Assembly: GCA_023254175.1 (NCBI GenBank)
Contig: JALQYJ010000096.1
Span: 1 to 51,182 of the forward strand
Length of the DNA stretch: 51,182 bases
DNA from: Runella sp.
Lineage (GTDB): Bacteria; Bacteroidota; Bacteroidia; Cytophagales; Spirosomataceae
Direction: 5' to 3'
The position numbers were made by a program, and so were the translations under genes. Position 1 is the stretch's first letter. Every line of letters begins with the position of its first letter. Shown here one piece after another: positions 34,542 to 42,488 of this stretch. The notes under the pieces are model-generated. The model worked only from the letters and a program-made list of their open reading frames with translations, searched no databases and had not been told where the DNA came from.

Positions 34542-35771
34542 ATGTCAATCCAACTTCAATCGGTTATTTCAGCACCCCCAGCTTCATCTTTCGATTTTAC
34601 AATTGTGGGGGCAGGTGCTTCGGGGCTTTGGTTAGCTTTGGCCTTGTTTGAAGAAGGACTGTTGGAAAACTTGACGTTATGTATAGTGGAAAGTGATGCG
34701 TCAAAGCATAACGATAGAACATGGTGCTATTGGGAAGTAGCAAGTCCCCAACCCAATGTGATGGTGAGCAAGTCGTGGAATTCAATTTATAACCCCCATA
34801 ATTTGTTATCTCGTAATGATTTGTTGCCTTATTCATATTATCATATTCGTAGTGCAGACTTTTATAAGAGTATAAAACAGCAATTAGCCACCTGCGCTAA
34901 CATTACTTGGTATACTTTGACAGTCGCAGAAATTGAAGTGCAGTCTCACAGGGTTTTAGTAAAAACTGTAGATACGTCTTGGTACAGCAGTCAAGTATTT
35001 TTATCAACTCAATTGCCCGTAAGAGGTCAAAATTTAACTGATGGACTCTCTGATTTTCTAAGCCAAAAAGAGAGAAAAAAGAACGCTCCCTTCTTATGGC
35101 AGTCTTTTGTTGGTTGGCGTTTGCAAACCTCAAGTCCCATCTTTGATGATACATGTGCTACTTTGATGTGTTTTGATATTCCACAGCAAAACAGTACTCA
35201 GTTTATCTACGAATTGCCGTTTTCGGCTTCGGAAGCATTGATAGAAATAACACGATTTGGACAAAACCAGCTTACATATCAAGAAGCAGAAATACTTTTA
35301 AGAGAGTTTTTAGAGAAAAAGAATATTGATTTCAATATTCTTGAAAAAGAGCATGGAAATATTCCAATGACAGCTCAGTTTGATGTGAGGCGTAAGTATT
35401 TAGAGGCTGAAACAAGAGTAATTTATATTGGAACCTTAGGGGGGGCTATTAAGCCTACTACGGGTTACGGGTTTAAGCGTATGCAAAACTATGGAAAGGC
35501 GCTGGCAAAAGCCCTTAGAGAACAAAAACCCCTACCTACAATGCGGAGACTAAACCGATTCAGATTCTATGATCACCTGCTTTTGCGTATTTTGTACAGT
35601 TCTCCCCATAGGGGAAAAGCGGTATTTCAACGGTTATTCGAGACTCAGCCAATAAGTCGTGTTTTACGATTTCTTGACGAAGAAACGACTATTTTGGAAG
35701 AAATACTTATTTTCCTTCGTCTACCCATTCGACTATTCCTTCGTTCTTTACTATCTTATTGCTTCAATTAA
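34542..35771 (+). CDS. crtY: Lycopene beta-cyclase
   Basis: The 409-aa flavoprotein has the dinucleotide-binding motif DFTIVGAGASGLWLALALFE (residues 18-37). It also has the CrtY/CrtL signatures DRTWCYWE, FVGWRLQT, MCFDIPQ, FIYELPFSASEALIE and the C-terminal GGAIKPTTGYGFKRMQNYG. It closes both ends of lycopene to give beta-carotene at the membrane. Its stop codon overlaps the start of blh (TAATG), so the beta-carotene it makes is channelled genetically to the enzyme that cleaves it to retinal. Base composition is more AT-rich than the preceding housekeeping genes. Confidence 0.9.
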   Translation: MSIQLQSVISAPPASSFDFTIVGAGASGLWLALALFEEGLLENLTLCIVESDASKHNDRTWCYWEVASPQPNVMVSKSWNSIYNPHNLLSRNDLLPYSYYHIRSADFYKSIKQQLATCANITWYTLTVAEIEVQSHRVLVKTVDTSWYSSQVFLSTQLPVRGQNLTDGLSDFLSQKERKKNAPFLWQSFVGWRLQTSSPIFDDTCATLMCFDIPQQNSTQFIYELPFSASEALIEITRFGQNQLTYQEAEILLREFLEKKNIDFNILEKEHGNIPMTAQFDVRRKYLEAETRVIYIGTLGGAIKPTTGYGFKRMQNYGKALAKALREQKPLPTMRRLNRFRFYDHLLLRILYSSPHRGKAVFQRLFETQPISRVLRFLDEETTILEEILIFLRLPIRLFLRSLLSYCFN

Positions 35772-36634
35772 TGAAATACATTCATTCTGTCCTGTTTAAT
35801 TTACAGGTATTATTACAGGCTTTACTAATCGGACTCTTTTTATGGGCTGACTGGAATGAGACGGCACAAGCAATCATCTGCGGAATGCTGTTATGTAGTG
35901 TTGGGATTCCCCACGGAGCCAATGACCATCTGTATCGTCAAAGTACTACCAGAGGAGGTTTAGTCAAGTTTACAGCACTCTATTTAGGCGTAATGGGGGG
36001 GTATTTGGCTATTTGGTGGTTGGCTCCTACTTTTGCTTTACTTATCTTTTTTATTATTTCACTTCACCATTTCGGTCAGTCAAATTTTGAAAATATTTCC
36101 GTTTGGTATCCCCCTTCTTTGTTATGGGGTACTTGGTTATTGGCGCTTCCTGTTATTATTCACTGGGAAGAAGCTATGGCTATTTTTAGTGCAATGATAA
36201 ACAGTGGCAGTAAAGAAGTAGTTTTGACCGAATTGTGGAGATGGCGTATTGGGATTTTTTTAGCGTTCGCGTATTTGTCAGTGTTGGCGTATTACGAACC
36301 TAAAAATTTTAGGCGTTACGCATTGCAATGGATTTTAATAACTATTTGGTATTGGGTTACCCCTTTATTGTTTGGGTTTATTGTTGTATTCTGTTTATGG
36401 CATTCGCTGCAATCCCTCCAATACCAACTGATTTACTTTCAAACAACTCAAAAAGGTACACTTTTGGAATTTATAAAGGCATTGTTTCCTTTTGGCCTAT
36501 TGGCTTTGACTAGTTTTGGTATCTATGTTTATTACAGAGGTTTTGTAATAAGCGAAGCTTTCATATTACTATCGTTAATCACGCTCCCTCACATATTCGT
36601 AATGCATCGTTTGTACGGAGTAGTTCATAAGTAA
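35771..36634 (+). CDS. blh: Brp/Blh-family beta-carotene 15,15'-dioxygenase
   Basis: The 287-aa integral membrane protein carries the conserved His residues of the family: SVGIPHGANDHLYRQ, SLHHFGQSNFE, FCLWHSLQSLQYQ and TLPHIFVMHRLYG. Start ATG 35771 overlaps the crtY stop in TAATG, the typical sign of translational coupling. It splits beta-carotene into two molecules of all-trans retinal, the chromophore of the rhodopsin encoded 760 bp downstream. Confidence 0.9.
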   Translation: MKYIHSVLFNLQVLLQALLIGLFLWADWNETAQAIICGMLLCSVGIPHGANDHLYRQSTTRGGLVKFTALYLGVMGGYLAIWWLAPTFALLIFFIISLHHFGQSNFENISVWYPPSLLWGTWLLALPVIIHWEEAMAIFSAMINSGSKEVVLTELWRWRIGIFLAFAYLSVLAYYEPKNFRRYALQWILITIWYWVTPLLFGFIVVFCLWHSLQSLQYQLIYFQTTQKGTLLEFIKALFPFGLLALTSFGIYVYYRGFVISEAFILLSLITLPHIFVMHRLYGVVHK

Positions 36635-36763
36635 GGGACATACTTTTACTGGAGTGAGGCTACGAATATATTCCTAAAATATTTGTTTAACTTTTATAGA
36701 AAATTTTTTAAACAAAATAGAAAATGACTTGTTTATATAAATATACCAATAAATAGAAAAAAT

Positions 36764-36952
36764 ATGAAAATTATTAAAATCATTTCGCCGTTTCTTTATT
36801 TGTTTATGGTACTATTTGTAGTTTTTCACAATACGGGGTACCAGATAAGTCGTATGTTAGAAATACCATTCTTACTTTATGTTCTGCTGGCATTGGTAAG
36901 TTTCTTTGTAATTCGGTCGGTGATAAAACAAACGTCAGTATCCAATCAATAA
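36764..36952 (+). CDS. 62-aa two-helix membrane protein of the rhodopsin cluster
   Basis: ATG 36764 to TAA 36952 encodes two hydrophobic helices (about 5-22, ISPFLYLFMVLFVVFHN, and 33-52, MLEIPFLLYVLLALVSFFVI) and a short polar tail. It resembles no family known to me. It lies in the same orientation between blh (130 bp) and the rhodopsin gene (445 bp). The ATG is preceded by an A-rich stretch typical of Bacteroidota translation starts. Whether it takes part in phototrophy is unknown. Confidence 0.55.
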   Translation: MKIIKIISPFLYLFMVLFVVFHNTGYQISRMLEIPFLLYVLLALVSFFVIRSVIKQTSVSNQ

Positions 36953-37397
36953 ACGTACAAATTTCTTCGCCAACTTACGCCTGTCCCTATTTATGTACTT
37001 GACCATAAAGTAGTTGTTTTCGCCAATAAGAGAGTGGTAGGCCTCAGGCAAGTTGGTGATTAATTTAAAAAAATTTAGTTTATAGAAATAAAAATATCCG
37101 TTTCGTTATGAATTTGTTACACTTTTATGTCCAATTTTTACTCTATTTTGTTGAAAATTAAAGCTGTTACTGCTTACTATAAAAGTATATAATAAAATTA
37201 TTTTTTTGTATTTTTTTAAGTCAATTCTTTGTTTATTGTATTCTAAAGTATATACATTTTGTGTTTTTTGTTTTTGTTTAATTTTCAGTGTACAAAATAT
37301 TAAACAAAATACACAAATATTTTCTTTTATAAACATAACCTAAAGCCTACGAACTAAATCTAAACTTTTTTTTCAACCTTTAAATCCATTTTCATTC
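36953..37397. other. Long AT-rich leader region of the rhodopsin gene
   Basis: A 445-bp gap, strongly AT-rich from 37060. A 76-codon minus-strand frame at 37106-37336 has a composition expected by chance in T-rich DNA and is not called. The region contains a candidate rhodopsin promoter (37229-37260), which leaves an untranslated leader of about 130 nt. Confidence 0.4.
37229..37260 (+). promoter_or_regulatory. Candidate rhodopsin promoter
   Basis: TTG (37229-37231), 21 nt, TACATTTT (37253-37260); seven of eight -7 positions fit TAnnTTTG. The next base is G, giving TACATTTTG. It is the best promoter-like site between the 62-aa gene and the rhodopsin and would allow expression separate from crtY-blh. 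Confidence 0.35.
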
Positions 37398-38147
37398 ATG
37401 GAATTCCTAAACATTTTATTAGACGGTGCGCTCGCCGCAGGTGATTACATCGGGTTTACATTTTTTACTGGCTACATGTCTATGTTAGCTGCTTCTATTT
37501 TCTTTATTGTCGAACGCGGTACAGTAGCCGATAAGTGGAAAACCTCCTTGCTTGTTTCCGCTCTAATCACGTTTATTGCTGCGGTGCATTATTTTTACAT
37601 GAGAGGCGTATGGCTCGAAACTCACACTTCGCCTACCCAGTTTAGATACATTGACTGGACTCTGACTGTACCATTAATGTGTATTGAGTACTATCTTATT
37701 TTGCGTCCAGCAGGTGCAAAAAGCGGCATGCTTGTTCGGCTTTTGTTGGGTTCAATTGTCATGTTAGTTGCTGGATACATCGGAGAGGCAGTGAGTCCTG
37801 AATCAAACGTACTTTGGGGGGTTATTTCGACCGTTGGATGGGCCGCTATCATTTATGAAATATACATGGGAGAGGCTTCGAAGGTAGCTGCTTCATCTGA
37901 TAGCCAAGCAGTTAAAGATGGTTATGCTGTATTACGTTGGTTTACCCTCGTAGGCTGGGCTATCTATCCTATTGGCTACATGTTACTTCCTGGCAATCTA
38001 TTGAGCGGTTTCGTAGATGGAGTAGATTTGACCAAAAGTTCACCAGTTGATTTAGCGTATAACATTGCCGATGCTATCAACAAAATTGGCTTTGGTTTGG
38101 TAGTATATACTATCGCAAAAAATGCTACCCAGGCAGCCAAGTCATAA
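37398..38147 (+). CDS. Proteorhodopsin, green-type light-driven proton pump
   Basis: A 249-aa seven-helix microbial rhodopsin. Helix C reads RYIDWTLTVPLMCIEYYLIL: Asp86, Thr90 and Glu97 form the DTE triad of proton pumps (acceptor Asp, donor Glu). Met94 sits at the spectral-tuning site (Leu105 in green, Gln105 in blue proteorhodopsin); Met there is usual in Bacteroidota and indicates green absorption. His64 matches the proton-acceptor-associated His75. Lys229 in AINKIGFGLVVYTIAK binds retinal. NDQ (sodium) and NTQ (chloride) motifs are absent. The protein pumps protons out across the inner membrane. With crtY and blh nearby, the chromophore can be made from lycopene. A terminator follows. Confidence 0.95.
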   Translation: MEFLNILLDGALAAGDYIGFTFFTGYMSMLAASIFFIVERGTVADKWKTSLLVSALITFIAAVHYFYMRGVWLETHTSPTQFRYIDWTLTVPLMCIEYYLILRPAGAKSGMLVRLLLGSIVMLVAGYIGEAVSPESNVLWGVISTVGWAAIIYEIYMGEASKVAASSDSQAVKDGYAVLRWFTLVGWAIYPIGYMLLPGNLLSGFVDGVDLTKSSPVDLAYNIADAINKIGFGLVVYTIAKNATQAAKS

Positions 38148-38197
38148 GCAGCAACTGTTTAATTAAAATATTGAAGTTAGGTTAGGGTTTAAGAGTT

Positions 38198-38231
38198 AAA
38201 AGTGTAGCTACCTCATGGAAGCTACACTTTT
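38198..38231 (+). terminator. Rhodopsin gene terminator
   Basis: AAAAGTGTAGCT (38198-38209), 10-nt loop, AGCTACACTTTT (38220-38231), followed by T residues: a perfect 12-bp stem. The following about 200 bp to 38442 hold no gene I can support. Confidence 0.88.
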
Positions 38232-38442
38232 TGGTTTTTAGCAATAGGTTATTTTTTTTTACTTCCCGTGTCCTCTATCATGCCTGTCTAAATTTCGGGG
38301 GAAACCGTCTTTTGGCTTTAACATAATTAAAGCAAGTAAAGCGGTGTATTCATGTTCTATATGAATACAGTCTTTTGAGTAAAATTGTGGTGGAAGTTCC
38401 GCACATTGAGTAAATAAAAGGTAAGAGAAAGCTGAAGGGGTT

Positions 38443-39000
38443 TTATTCCTCAAACGACAATTTCCAAACTCCACGGAGGTCGTTGAGAGCATAACCTGTG
38501 GCTTTGTCGAAGCGGTATTTTTGCTTGATGGTTGAAAGTGTCGTGGATTTAATCTCCGATTTGGGGTCGCCGTGGCACTGGAGGCAGGTAGGCATCGCTA
38601 TCCGAATCGGTTTGTAGTAAATCGCCCCTTTTGGGGTTTGGAGGAGAGTATCTTTGGGAGAATTAGCCGAAGCAAATAAGTTCAACAATTTGCGTTCAAA
38701 AAGCGACGCTGCGTTTTTAGGGTTGCGGTTTTTTGATGAAATGCGCTGAATACGAACACGGTACTTCTTTGATAACGAGTCGGTGAGGGGTATGGCTCGC
38801 TCGCTGCAAAAATCAACTGCATAGTCGGAACCTCCTTTTTGAATCGCCCCTAGTAAATTACGAACAAGCACTTGTTGCGCTTGTAGGCTAAGGGAGTCTC
38901 CAAGTTTTCGGTAGTCAATAGGAGATTGAGAACTAGGCTGAAAAGCCGTAGTAATAACAGCTATCACAAATAAAAATCCTGCCGCAAGTACCGATTTCAT
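38443..39000 (-). CDS. Periplasmic DUF3365 (Tll0287-like) haem-binding protein
   Basis: The 185-aa protein has a signal peptide or anchor (about residues 1-20). It has a DUF3365 domain with SDYAVDFCSERAIPLTDSL and RISSKNRNPKN, and a c-type haem site CLQCH (Cys139, Cys142, His143) in IRIAMPTCLQCHGDP. The family is PAS-like and is seen as a sensor or redox module; here a single haem c is likely attached in the periplasm. A 32-aa membrane peptide is encoded directly upstream, and a CRP/FNR-type palindrome precedes both, which suggests redox- or oxygen-responsive expression. Confidence 0.8.
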   Translation of the reverse strand: MKSVLAAGFLFVIAVITTAFQPSSQSPIDYRKLGDSLSLQAQQVLVRNLLGAIQKGGSDYAVDFCSERAIPLTDSLSKKYRVRIQRISSKNRNPKNAASLFERKLLNLFASANSPKDTLLQTPKGAIYYKPIRIAMPTCLQCHGDPKSEIKSTTLSTIKQKYRFDKATGYALNDLRGVWKLSFEE

Positions 39001-39009
39001 AAATGAAAG

Positions 39010-39108
39010 TTAATTAGAATCTTTTTTCGGAAACGCAATTTTGTACAATACCCAGCCGAAGCCCACTAACAAATGTAACATAACAACACCAAAGAAAAAA
39101 GCTGCCAT
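39010..39108 (-). CDS. 32-aa single-helix membrane peptide
   Basis: ATG 39108 to TAA 39010 encodes MAAFFFGVVMLHLLVGFGWV followed by LYKIAFPKKDSN: one membrane helix and a short basic tail. It lies 9 bp before the start of the haem protein on the same strand, so both should be on one message. Tiny helices of this kind accompany respiratory complexes in many bacteria. I cannot assign a family. Confidence 0.5.
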   Translation of the reverse strand: MAAFFFGVVMLHLLVGFGWVLYKIAFPKKDSN

Positions 39109-39161
39109 TTTTATAGATATTTAATGTGTTACAAAAGTGCGCTGCTTTCAAATAAAAAACT

Positions 39162-39175
39162 GTGACATTGGTCAC
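39162..39175. promoter_or_regulatory. CRP/FNR-type palindrome
   Basis: GTGAC-ATTG-GTCAC is a perfect 14-bp palindrome (TGTGACATTGGTCACC in context), of the TGTGA-N-TCAC type bound by CRP/FNR-family regulators. It lies 54 bp upstream of the 32-aa peptide gene (read on the minus strand). The regulator is not in the window. Confidence 0.45.
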
Positions 39176-39339
39176 CTCGGAAATAACTTGGTATTATATA
39201 CATGATACAGGCGTTCGGCTAAAACTTGCATACAGTGAATAGTTGAAGTTTGGTCAAATTCAGACTATTGCTTGTTTTATAAGTCACGCTGGTGAAGATA
39301 GTGAGAATCAGACTTGGAGTATATAGGCTCATTGTCGTC

Positions 39340-39359
39340 GGTCTGACTATTGTCTGACC
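39340..39359. repeat. Single copy of the GGTCTGAC repeat
   Basis: GGTCTGACTATTGTCTGACC, 18 of 20 bases identical to the copy at 41011-41030 and the complement of the unit at 16618-16637 with one difference. It overlaps the end of arsC: the last codons (Gln-Val-Arg-Gln) and the TAG stop at 39347-39349 lie within it. Confidence 0.6.
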
Positions 39360-39958
39360 TGGTCAAAGGCCCATTTCATTTCCGTTGCAATCTGCCGACA
39401 GCGGGCGTCGTAAGTAGCGCTTTCTGCGGGAGTATCGTCCGAAACCTTGGGGTCGATGTACATAATTGGAAGGCGCTTTTCTGCTCCTGAAATAAAAGGG
39501 CAATTGGCTTCGGCGTGATCACAAGTCATAATAGCAGCAAAACCTTGACTTGGATTTGGGGCTTGGTCATAAACTTTGGAGAAAGCTATGATGGGTTGCG
39601 ACGAAGCATCAAAACTGATTTTATAAATGGGGTTTTCAGATTCGGTAGTCTTTGTTACTTTCAAACCTGCTCTCTCAAAAGCCGCAATTGTACGAGGGTT
39701 ACAGGCGGTGGTTTCTGTCCCTCCAGAAAAACAACTAACATTTTTAACGCCAAAATAGGCGGCTGCCACTTGTGCCCACACTTGTCCTAAATGACTGCGA
39801 CGGGAGTTGTGCGTACAGATAAAGGTCAAATGAATAGGGTCTTGACTGATTATTTTAGCACTGATATAGTCGACCAGTGGCTGTAAAACAGCTTGGCGTT
39901 CAACGGATACCTCGGCGAGATGGAGTGAGTCAAAATACGTTTTAAGTGGGGGCTTCAT
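39347..39958 (-). CDS. arsC: Arsenate reductase, low-molecular-weight phosphatase type
   Basis: The 203-aa protein has the phosphatase loop [11 protein letters not shown] with Cys48 and Arg54, and a long form with [17 protein letters not shown]. Cys residues in this C-terminal part could form the disulfide relay typical of thioredoxin-linked ArsC. It reduces arsenate to arsenite. Its ATG overlaps the acr3 stop by 4 bp. The C-terminus is encoded by a dispersed repeat. Confidence 0.85.
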   Translation of the reverse strand: MKPPLKTYFDSLHLAEVSVERQAVLQPLVDYISAKIISQDPIHLTFICTHNSRRSHLGQVWAQVAAAYFGVKNVSCFSGGTETTACNPRTIAAFERAGLKVTKTTESENPIYKISFDASSQPIIAFSKVYDQAPNPSQGFAAIMTCDHAEANCPFISGAEKRLPIMYIDPKVSDDTPAESATYDARCRQIATEMKWAFDQVRQ

Positions 39959-40989
39959 GGTTTAAATTTATGGGTTTGTTTGAGGGCATAATTAACAAAG
40001 AGAATCAATACGGGGACTTCGATGAGTGGTCCAACAACTGCGGCAAAGGCCGCCCCTGAATTGATACCAAATACCGCGATTGCAACGGCGATACCAAGCT
40101 CGAAGTTATTTCCTGCGGCAGTGAAAGCAAGCGAAGTAGCTTTTGCATAGTCGGCTCCTGCTTTTTTGGAAAGATAAAAAGCTGATAAAAACATAATGCC
40201 AAAGTAGAAAGTCAGTGGAATCGCAATACGAACTACGTCAAGCGGAATTTGAACAATCAGCTGTCCCTTTAAACTAAACATGACGATAATAGTAAGTAGC
40301 AAAGCGACCAACGTAATGGGACTGATTTTAGGCAAAAACACCTGTTCAAACCAACTACGGCCTTTTAATGCCGTAAGACCATAACGAGAAATAATGCCCA
40401 ATAAAAACGGAATACCGAGATAGATAAATACGCTTTGTGCTACTTCTCCAATCGTTATGTTGACCTCGTACCCTTTTAAACCAAAAAGAGGGGGCAGTAC
40501 CGTGATAAACACCCAAGCATACACCGAGTAAAATAATACTTGGAAGATGCTATTGAATGCTACCAGCCCTGCGGCATAGAGGCGGTCGCCGTTGGCTAGG
40601 TCATTCCAGACAATCACCATCGCAATGCAGCGGGCAATACCAATCATAATTAGCCCCGTCATATATTCGGGTTTGTCGGGTAGGAAAACAACGGCCAAAC
40701 CAAACATTAATAAAGGCCCAATGATCCAGTTTTGAACCAATGAAAGGACCAGAATTTTCCCATTAGCAAATACTTTGGGAAGTTCTTCGTAGCGGACTTT
40801 GGCCAAAGGTGGGTACATCATTAAAATAAGGCCAATAGCTAACGGAATGTTGGTGGTACCTACATTAAAACTGTTAATAAATTCTTCCGATTTTGGGAAA
40901 AAGTATCCAATGCCTACGCCTATAAGCATGGCTAGGAAAATCCAAAGAGTGAGGTAGTTGTCTAAAAATGAGAGTTTTTTGTGTGTCAT
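39955..40989 (-). CDS. acr3: ACR3-family arsenite efflux carrier
   Basis: The 344-aa, ten-helix protein has the family hallmark [20 protein letters not shown] with the essential Cys in helix 4, the start [22 protein letters not shown], and the helix-9 region [20 protein letters not shown]. It exports arsenite from the cytoplasm using the proton gradient. It lies between arsR and arsC in one operon. The start of arsC overlaps its stop by 4 bp. Confidence 0.93.
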   Translation of the reverse strand: MTHKKLSFLDNYLTLWIFLAMLIGVGIGYFFPKSEEFINSFNVGTTNIPLAIGLILMMYPPLAKVRYEELPKVFANGKILVLSLVQNWIIGPLLMFGLAVVFLPDKPEYMTGLIMIGIARCIAMVIVWNDLANGDRLYAAGLVAFNSIFQVLFYSVYAWVFITVLPPLFGLKGYEVNITIGEVAQSVFIYLGIPFLLGIISRYGLTALKGRSWFEQVFLPKISPITLVALLLTIIVMFSLKGQLIVQIPLDVVRIAIPLTFYFGIMFLSAFYLSKKAGADYAKATSLAFTAAGNNFELGIAVAIAVFGINSGAAFAAVVGPLIEVPVLILFVNYALKQTHKFKP

Positions 40990-41010
40990 ACGAATGCAAG
41001 GTTAGGTTAC

Positions 41011-41030
41011 GGTCTGACTGTCGTCTGACC
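41011..41030. repeat. Single copy of the GGTCTGAC repeat between arsR and acr3
   Basis: GGTCTGACTGTCGTCTGACC lies in the 45-bp gap between arsR and acr3, 4 bp past the arsR stop. With the copy at the end of arsC it flanks acr3-arsC as a direct repeat about 1.67 kb apart. Confidence 0.6.
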
Positions 41031-41034
41031 GATT

Positions 41035-41376
41035 TCAGCAGCACGATTGTGATTGGCAAGATTCGTTTTTTGCTAAATCAGCAAATACCCCAAAACGAGC
41101 GATAAATTGGTTAAAAATCTCCCAGTTGATGCAGTAGCAAGAGGTTTTTCCTTCGATAGTTCCTTTGATAAGTCCTACCGCTTTCAGTTCTTTTAAGTGC
41201 TGTGAAACAGTAGCTTGGGCGAGCGGAAGCCCTTCTACAATTTCGCCACAAATACAGCTTTGTTGCTGGGCTAAAATTTTTAAAATAGCGATTCGTGCGG
41301 GGTGGGAAATAGCTTTGGCCAAATCAGCTAAAGCTATTTCATCGGTTGCAAATTCCAGTTTTCGGTTAATTGCCAT
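41035..41376 (-). CDS. arsR: ArsR-family arsenic-responsive repressor
   Basis: ATG 41376 gives 113 aa ([21 protein letters not shown]); the frame is open further upstream, but that part would cover the promoter and operator. The winged helix includes [15 protein letters not shown], the metal-binding [10 protein letters not shown] (Cys41, Cys43), the recognition helix [19 protein letters not shown] and the wing GKTSCYCIN. Extra Cys pairs occur at 80/82 and at the C-terminus (CQSQSCC). It should leave its operator when arsenite binds. First gene of arsR-acr3-arsC. Confidence 0.92.
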   Translation of the reverse strand: MAINRKLEFATDEIALADLAKAISHPARIAILKILAQQQSCICGEIVEGLPLAQATVSQHLKELKAVGLIKGTIEGKTSCYCINWEIFNQFIARFGVFADLAKNESCQSQSCC

Positions 41377-41390
41377 TATATTGTATTTTA

Positions 41391-41424
41391 TATCGCAAAT
41401 ATACGATAAAAAAGATTGTAACAA
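41391..41424 (-). promoter_or_regulatory. arsR promoter with embedded operator
   Basis: On the minus strand, TTG (41424-41422), 18 nt, TATATTTG (41403-41396), an exact TAnnTTTG box. It is framed by the inverted repeat TATCG (41408-41404) and CGATA (41395-41391), so a bound repressor would cover the -7 element. The ATG follows 14 bp beyond the operator. Confidence 0.65.
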
Positions 41425-41478
41425 AAAACACCTGCTCCAAATATTTGAGAGCAGGTGCACAAAAAAGGGTAAAGTAAA

Positions 41479-41610
41479 TTATTTTTTTATTGAGCAGGTT
41501 GAAAAACCAAATAGGGTATAAAGCGGGCAAAAGCTCACTAAACTAGTGAGAGTAAACACAACTGCAACTACCCAAGCGATGATAACTATGGTTCCAGTTA
41601 TGAACGATAT
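41479..41610 (-). pseudogene. N-terminally truncated DUF2892 membrane protein
   Basis: The frame ends TLTSLVSFCPLYTLFGFSTCSIKK, the clear C-terminus of a DUF2892 (YgaP-C-like) two-helix membrane protein. The first about 10 residues of the family are missing. No ATG, GTG or TTG in frame precedes the first helix except inside the thioredoxin gene, in another frame. It is either a relic or is translated from a non-standard start just after the thioredoxin stop. Intact relatives sit with rhodanese and thioredoxin genes, as here. Confidence 0.5.
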
Positions 41611-41930
41611 TAGTGAGAAGTACGAGGCAATTGATTGACAACATGCTCCAACTGCTTTTTTTGCACTACCCCTGACTGCCTCCAAACGGGTTCCCCTTTT
41701 TGGAACACAATGAGAGTAGGTACACTTTGAATTCGGTAGGCTTGAGCCGCTGCGGGGTTTTTATCGATGTCAATTTTAATGACCCGTACGCGGTCGCCCA
41801 TTTGTGTTGCAAAATCTTTCAAAATTGGAGCCATCATTTTACAAGGACCGCACCATTCTGCAAAAAAATCGACAACCACTGGGGCATTTCCATTGATAAT
41901 TTCTTTGAATGTTTCTTGTTTTGCTTGCAT
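41610..41930 (-). CDS. Thioredoxin
   Basis: The 106-aa protein has the WCGPCK active site (Cys27, Cys30), FFAEWCGPCKMMAPIL, IDIDKNPAAAQAYRIQSVPTLIVF with the cis-Pro, and no signal peptide, so it is a cytoplasmic thioredoxin. It follows a rhodanese and two small membrane proteins on the same strand. The ars operon begins 230 bp further on, so it could serve ArsC as reductant. Confidence 0.92.
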   Translation of the reverse strand: MQAKQETFKEIINGNAPVVVDFFAEWCGPCKMMAPILKDFATQMGDRVRVIKIDIDKNPAAAQAYRIQSVPTLIVFQKGEPVWRQSGVVQKKQLEHVVNQLPRTSH

Positions 41931-41989
41931 GACTTTAATATATTTTTTGTAAGTTGCTGGTTGTTAGTAGTTAATGCGTACTTTGGCGC

Positions 41990-42202
41990 TTAAGATAGAT
42001 CTGCTCTATTCTTACATGCAGACTGCACTAAGTCTGCCCCTAAGTAGCCTAATATTGCTCCATACGGAACCATGGTTTGCCACTGCGATTTGATAGGGCA
42101 GGTACCGGTGACGCAGCCAATTTCTTTCCAATACCAATAGCCTCCAATGACACCAATACCCGCGCCAATCCATGCCCAATTGATTTTACTTAACTTCCTC
42201 AT
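41990..42202 (-). CDS. DUF6132-like small membrane protein
   Basis: ATG 42202 gives 70 aa, MRKLSKINWAWIGAGIGVIG followed by GYWYWKEIGCVTGTCPIKSQW and a second helix (VPYGAILGYLGADLV). The CxxxxCPI motif between two helices is typical of a family often placed with rhodanese and thioredoxin genes. Its start overlaps the end of the previous gene by 17 bp. A role in thiol or sulfur handling at the membrane is inferred from context only. Confidence 0.65.
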   Translation of the reverse strand: MRKLSKINWAWIGAGIGVIGGYWYWKEIGCVTGTCPIKSQWQTMVPYGAILGYLGADLVQSACKNRADLS

Positions 42203-42425
42203 AAACAGTTTCTTCGTGAGAGTATGTTTTTGATTGACGATAGTTGGGTGAAGCACATCCGTTTGCACCACAACAACCTACATTTAGTACTGCTTGAAGG
42301 GCAAACAATCCTCCCATTAGACCTAATAAAGGCTGACGGTCGGCAAAGGCGGAGTAGATGAGCCAAAGACCCATACCCATGCGTAGTATCCGCATTAAAT
42401 CCCAATTTCTAAGTAGTGTAGGCAT
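42186..42425 (-). CDS. Small membrane protein with CCGANGC motif
   Basis: The 79-aa product contains two hydrophobic helices (MRILRMGMGLWLIYSAFADRQ, PLLGLMGGLFALQAVLNVG) followed by CCGANGCASP and a polar tail. Such DUF2892-like proteins with a C-terminal CCG motif are common in Bacteroidota beside rhodanese genes. It begins 63 bp after the rhodanese gene and overlaps the next gene. Function unknown. Confidence 0.65.
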   Translation of the reverse strand: MPTLLRNWDLMRILRMGMGLWLIYSAFADRQPLLGLMGGLFALQAVLNVGCCGANGCASPNYRQSKTYSHEETVYEEVK

Positions 42426-42488
42426 TTGATTATTCTTTGTTAAAAATGTGTATTTGAACTTTTTGCCTCTCGGTCTTTATCAACTTGC

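Noticed and set aside
37106-37336. 76-codon minus-strand frame upstream of the rhodopsin gene
   Set aside because: It is rich in Lys, Phe, Ile and Asn as expected from random AT-rich DNA, has no motif, and overlaps the candidate promoter.
38259-38492. 77-codon minus-strand frame after the rhodopsin gene
   Set aside because: It overlaps the end of the DUF3365 gene in another frame and shows no domain, signal peptide or conserved pattern.
39340-41030. acr3-arsC as a transposon bounded by direct repeats
   Set aside because: The same repeat occurs next to gpsA without ars genes, arsR lies outside the pair, and no transposase is present.
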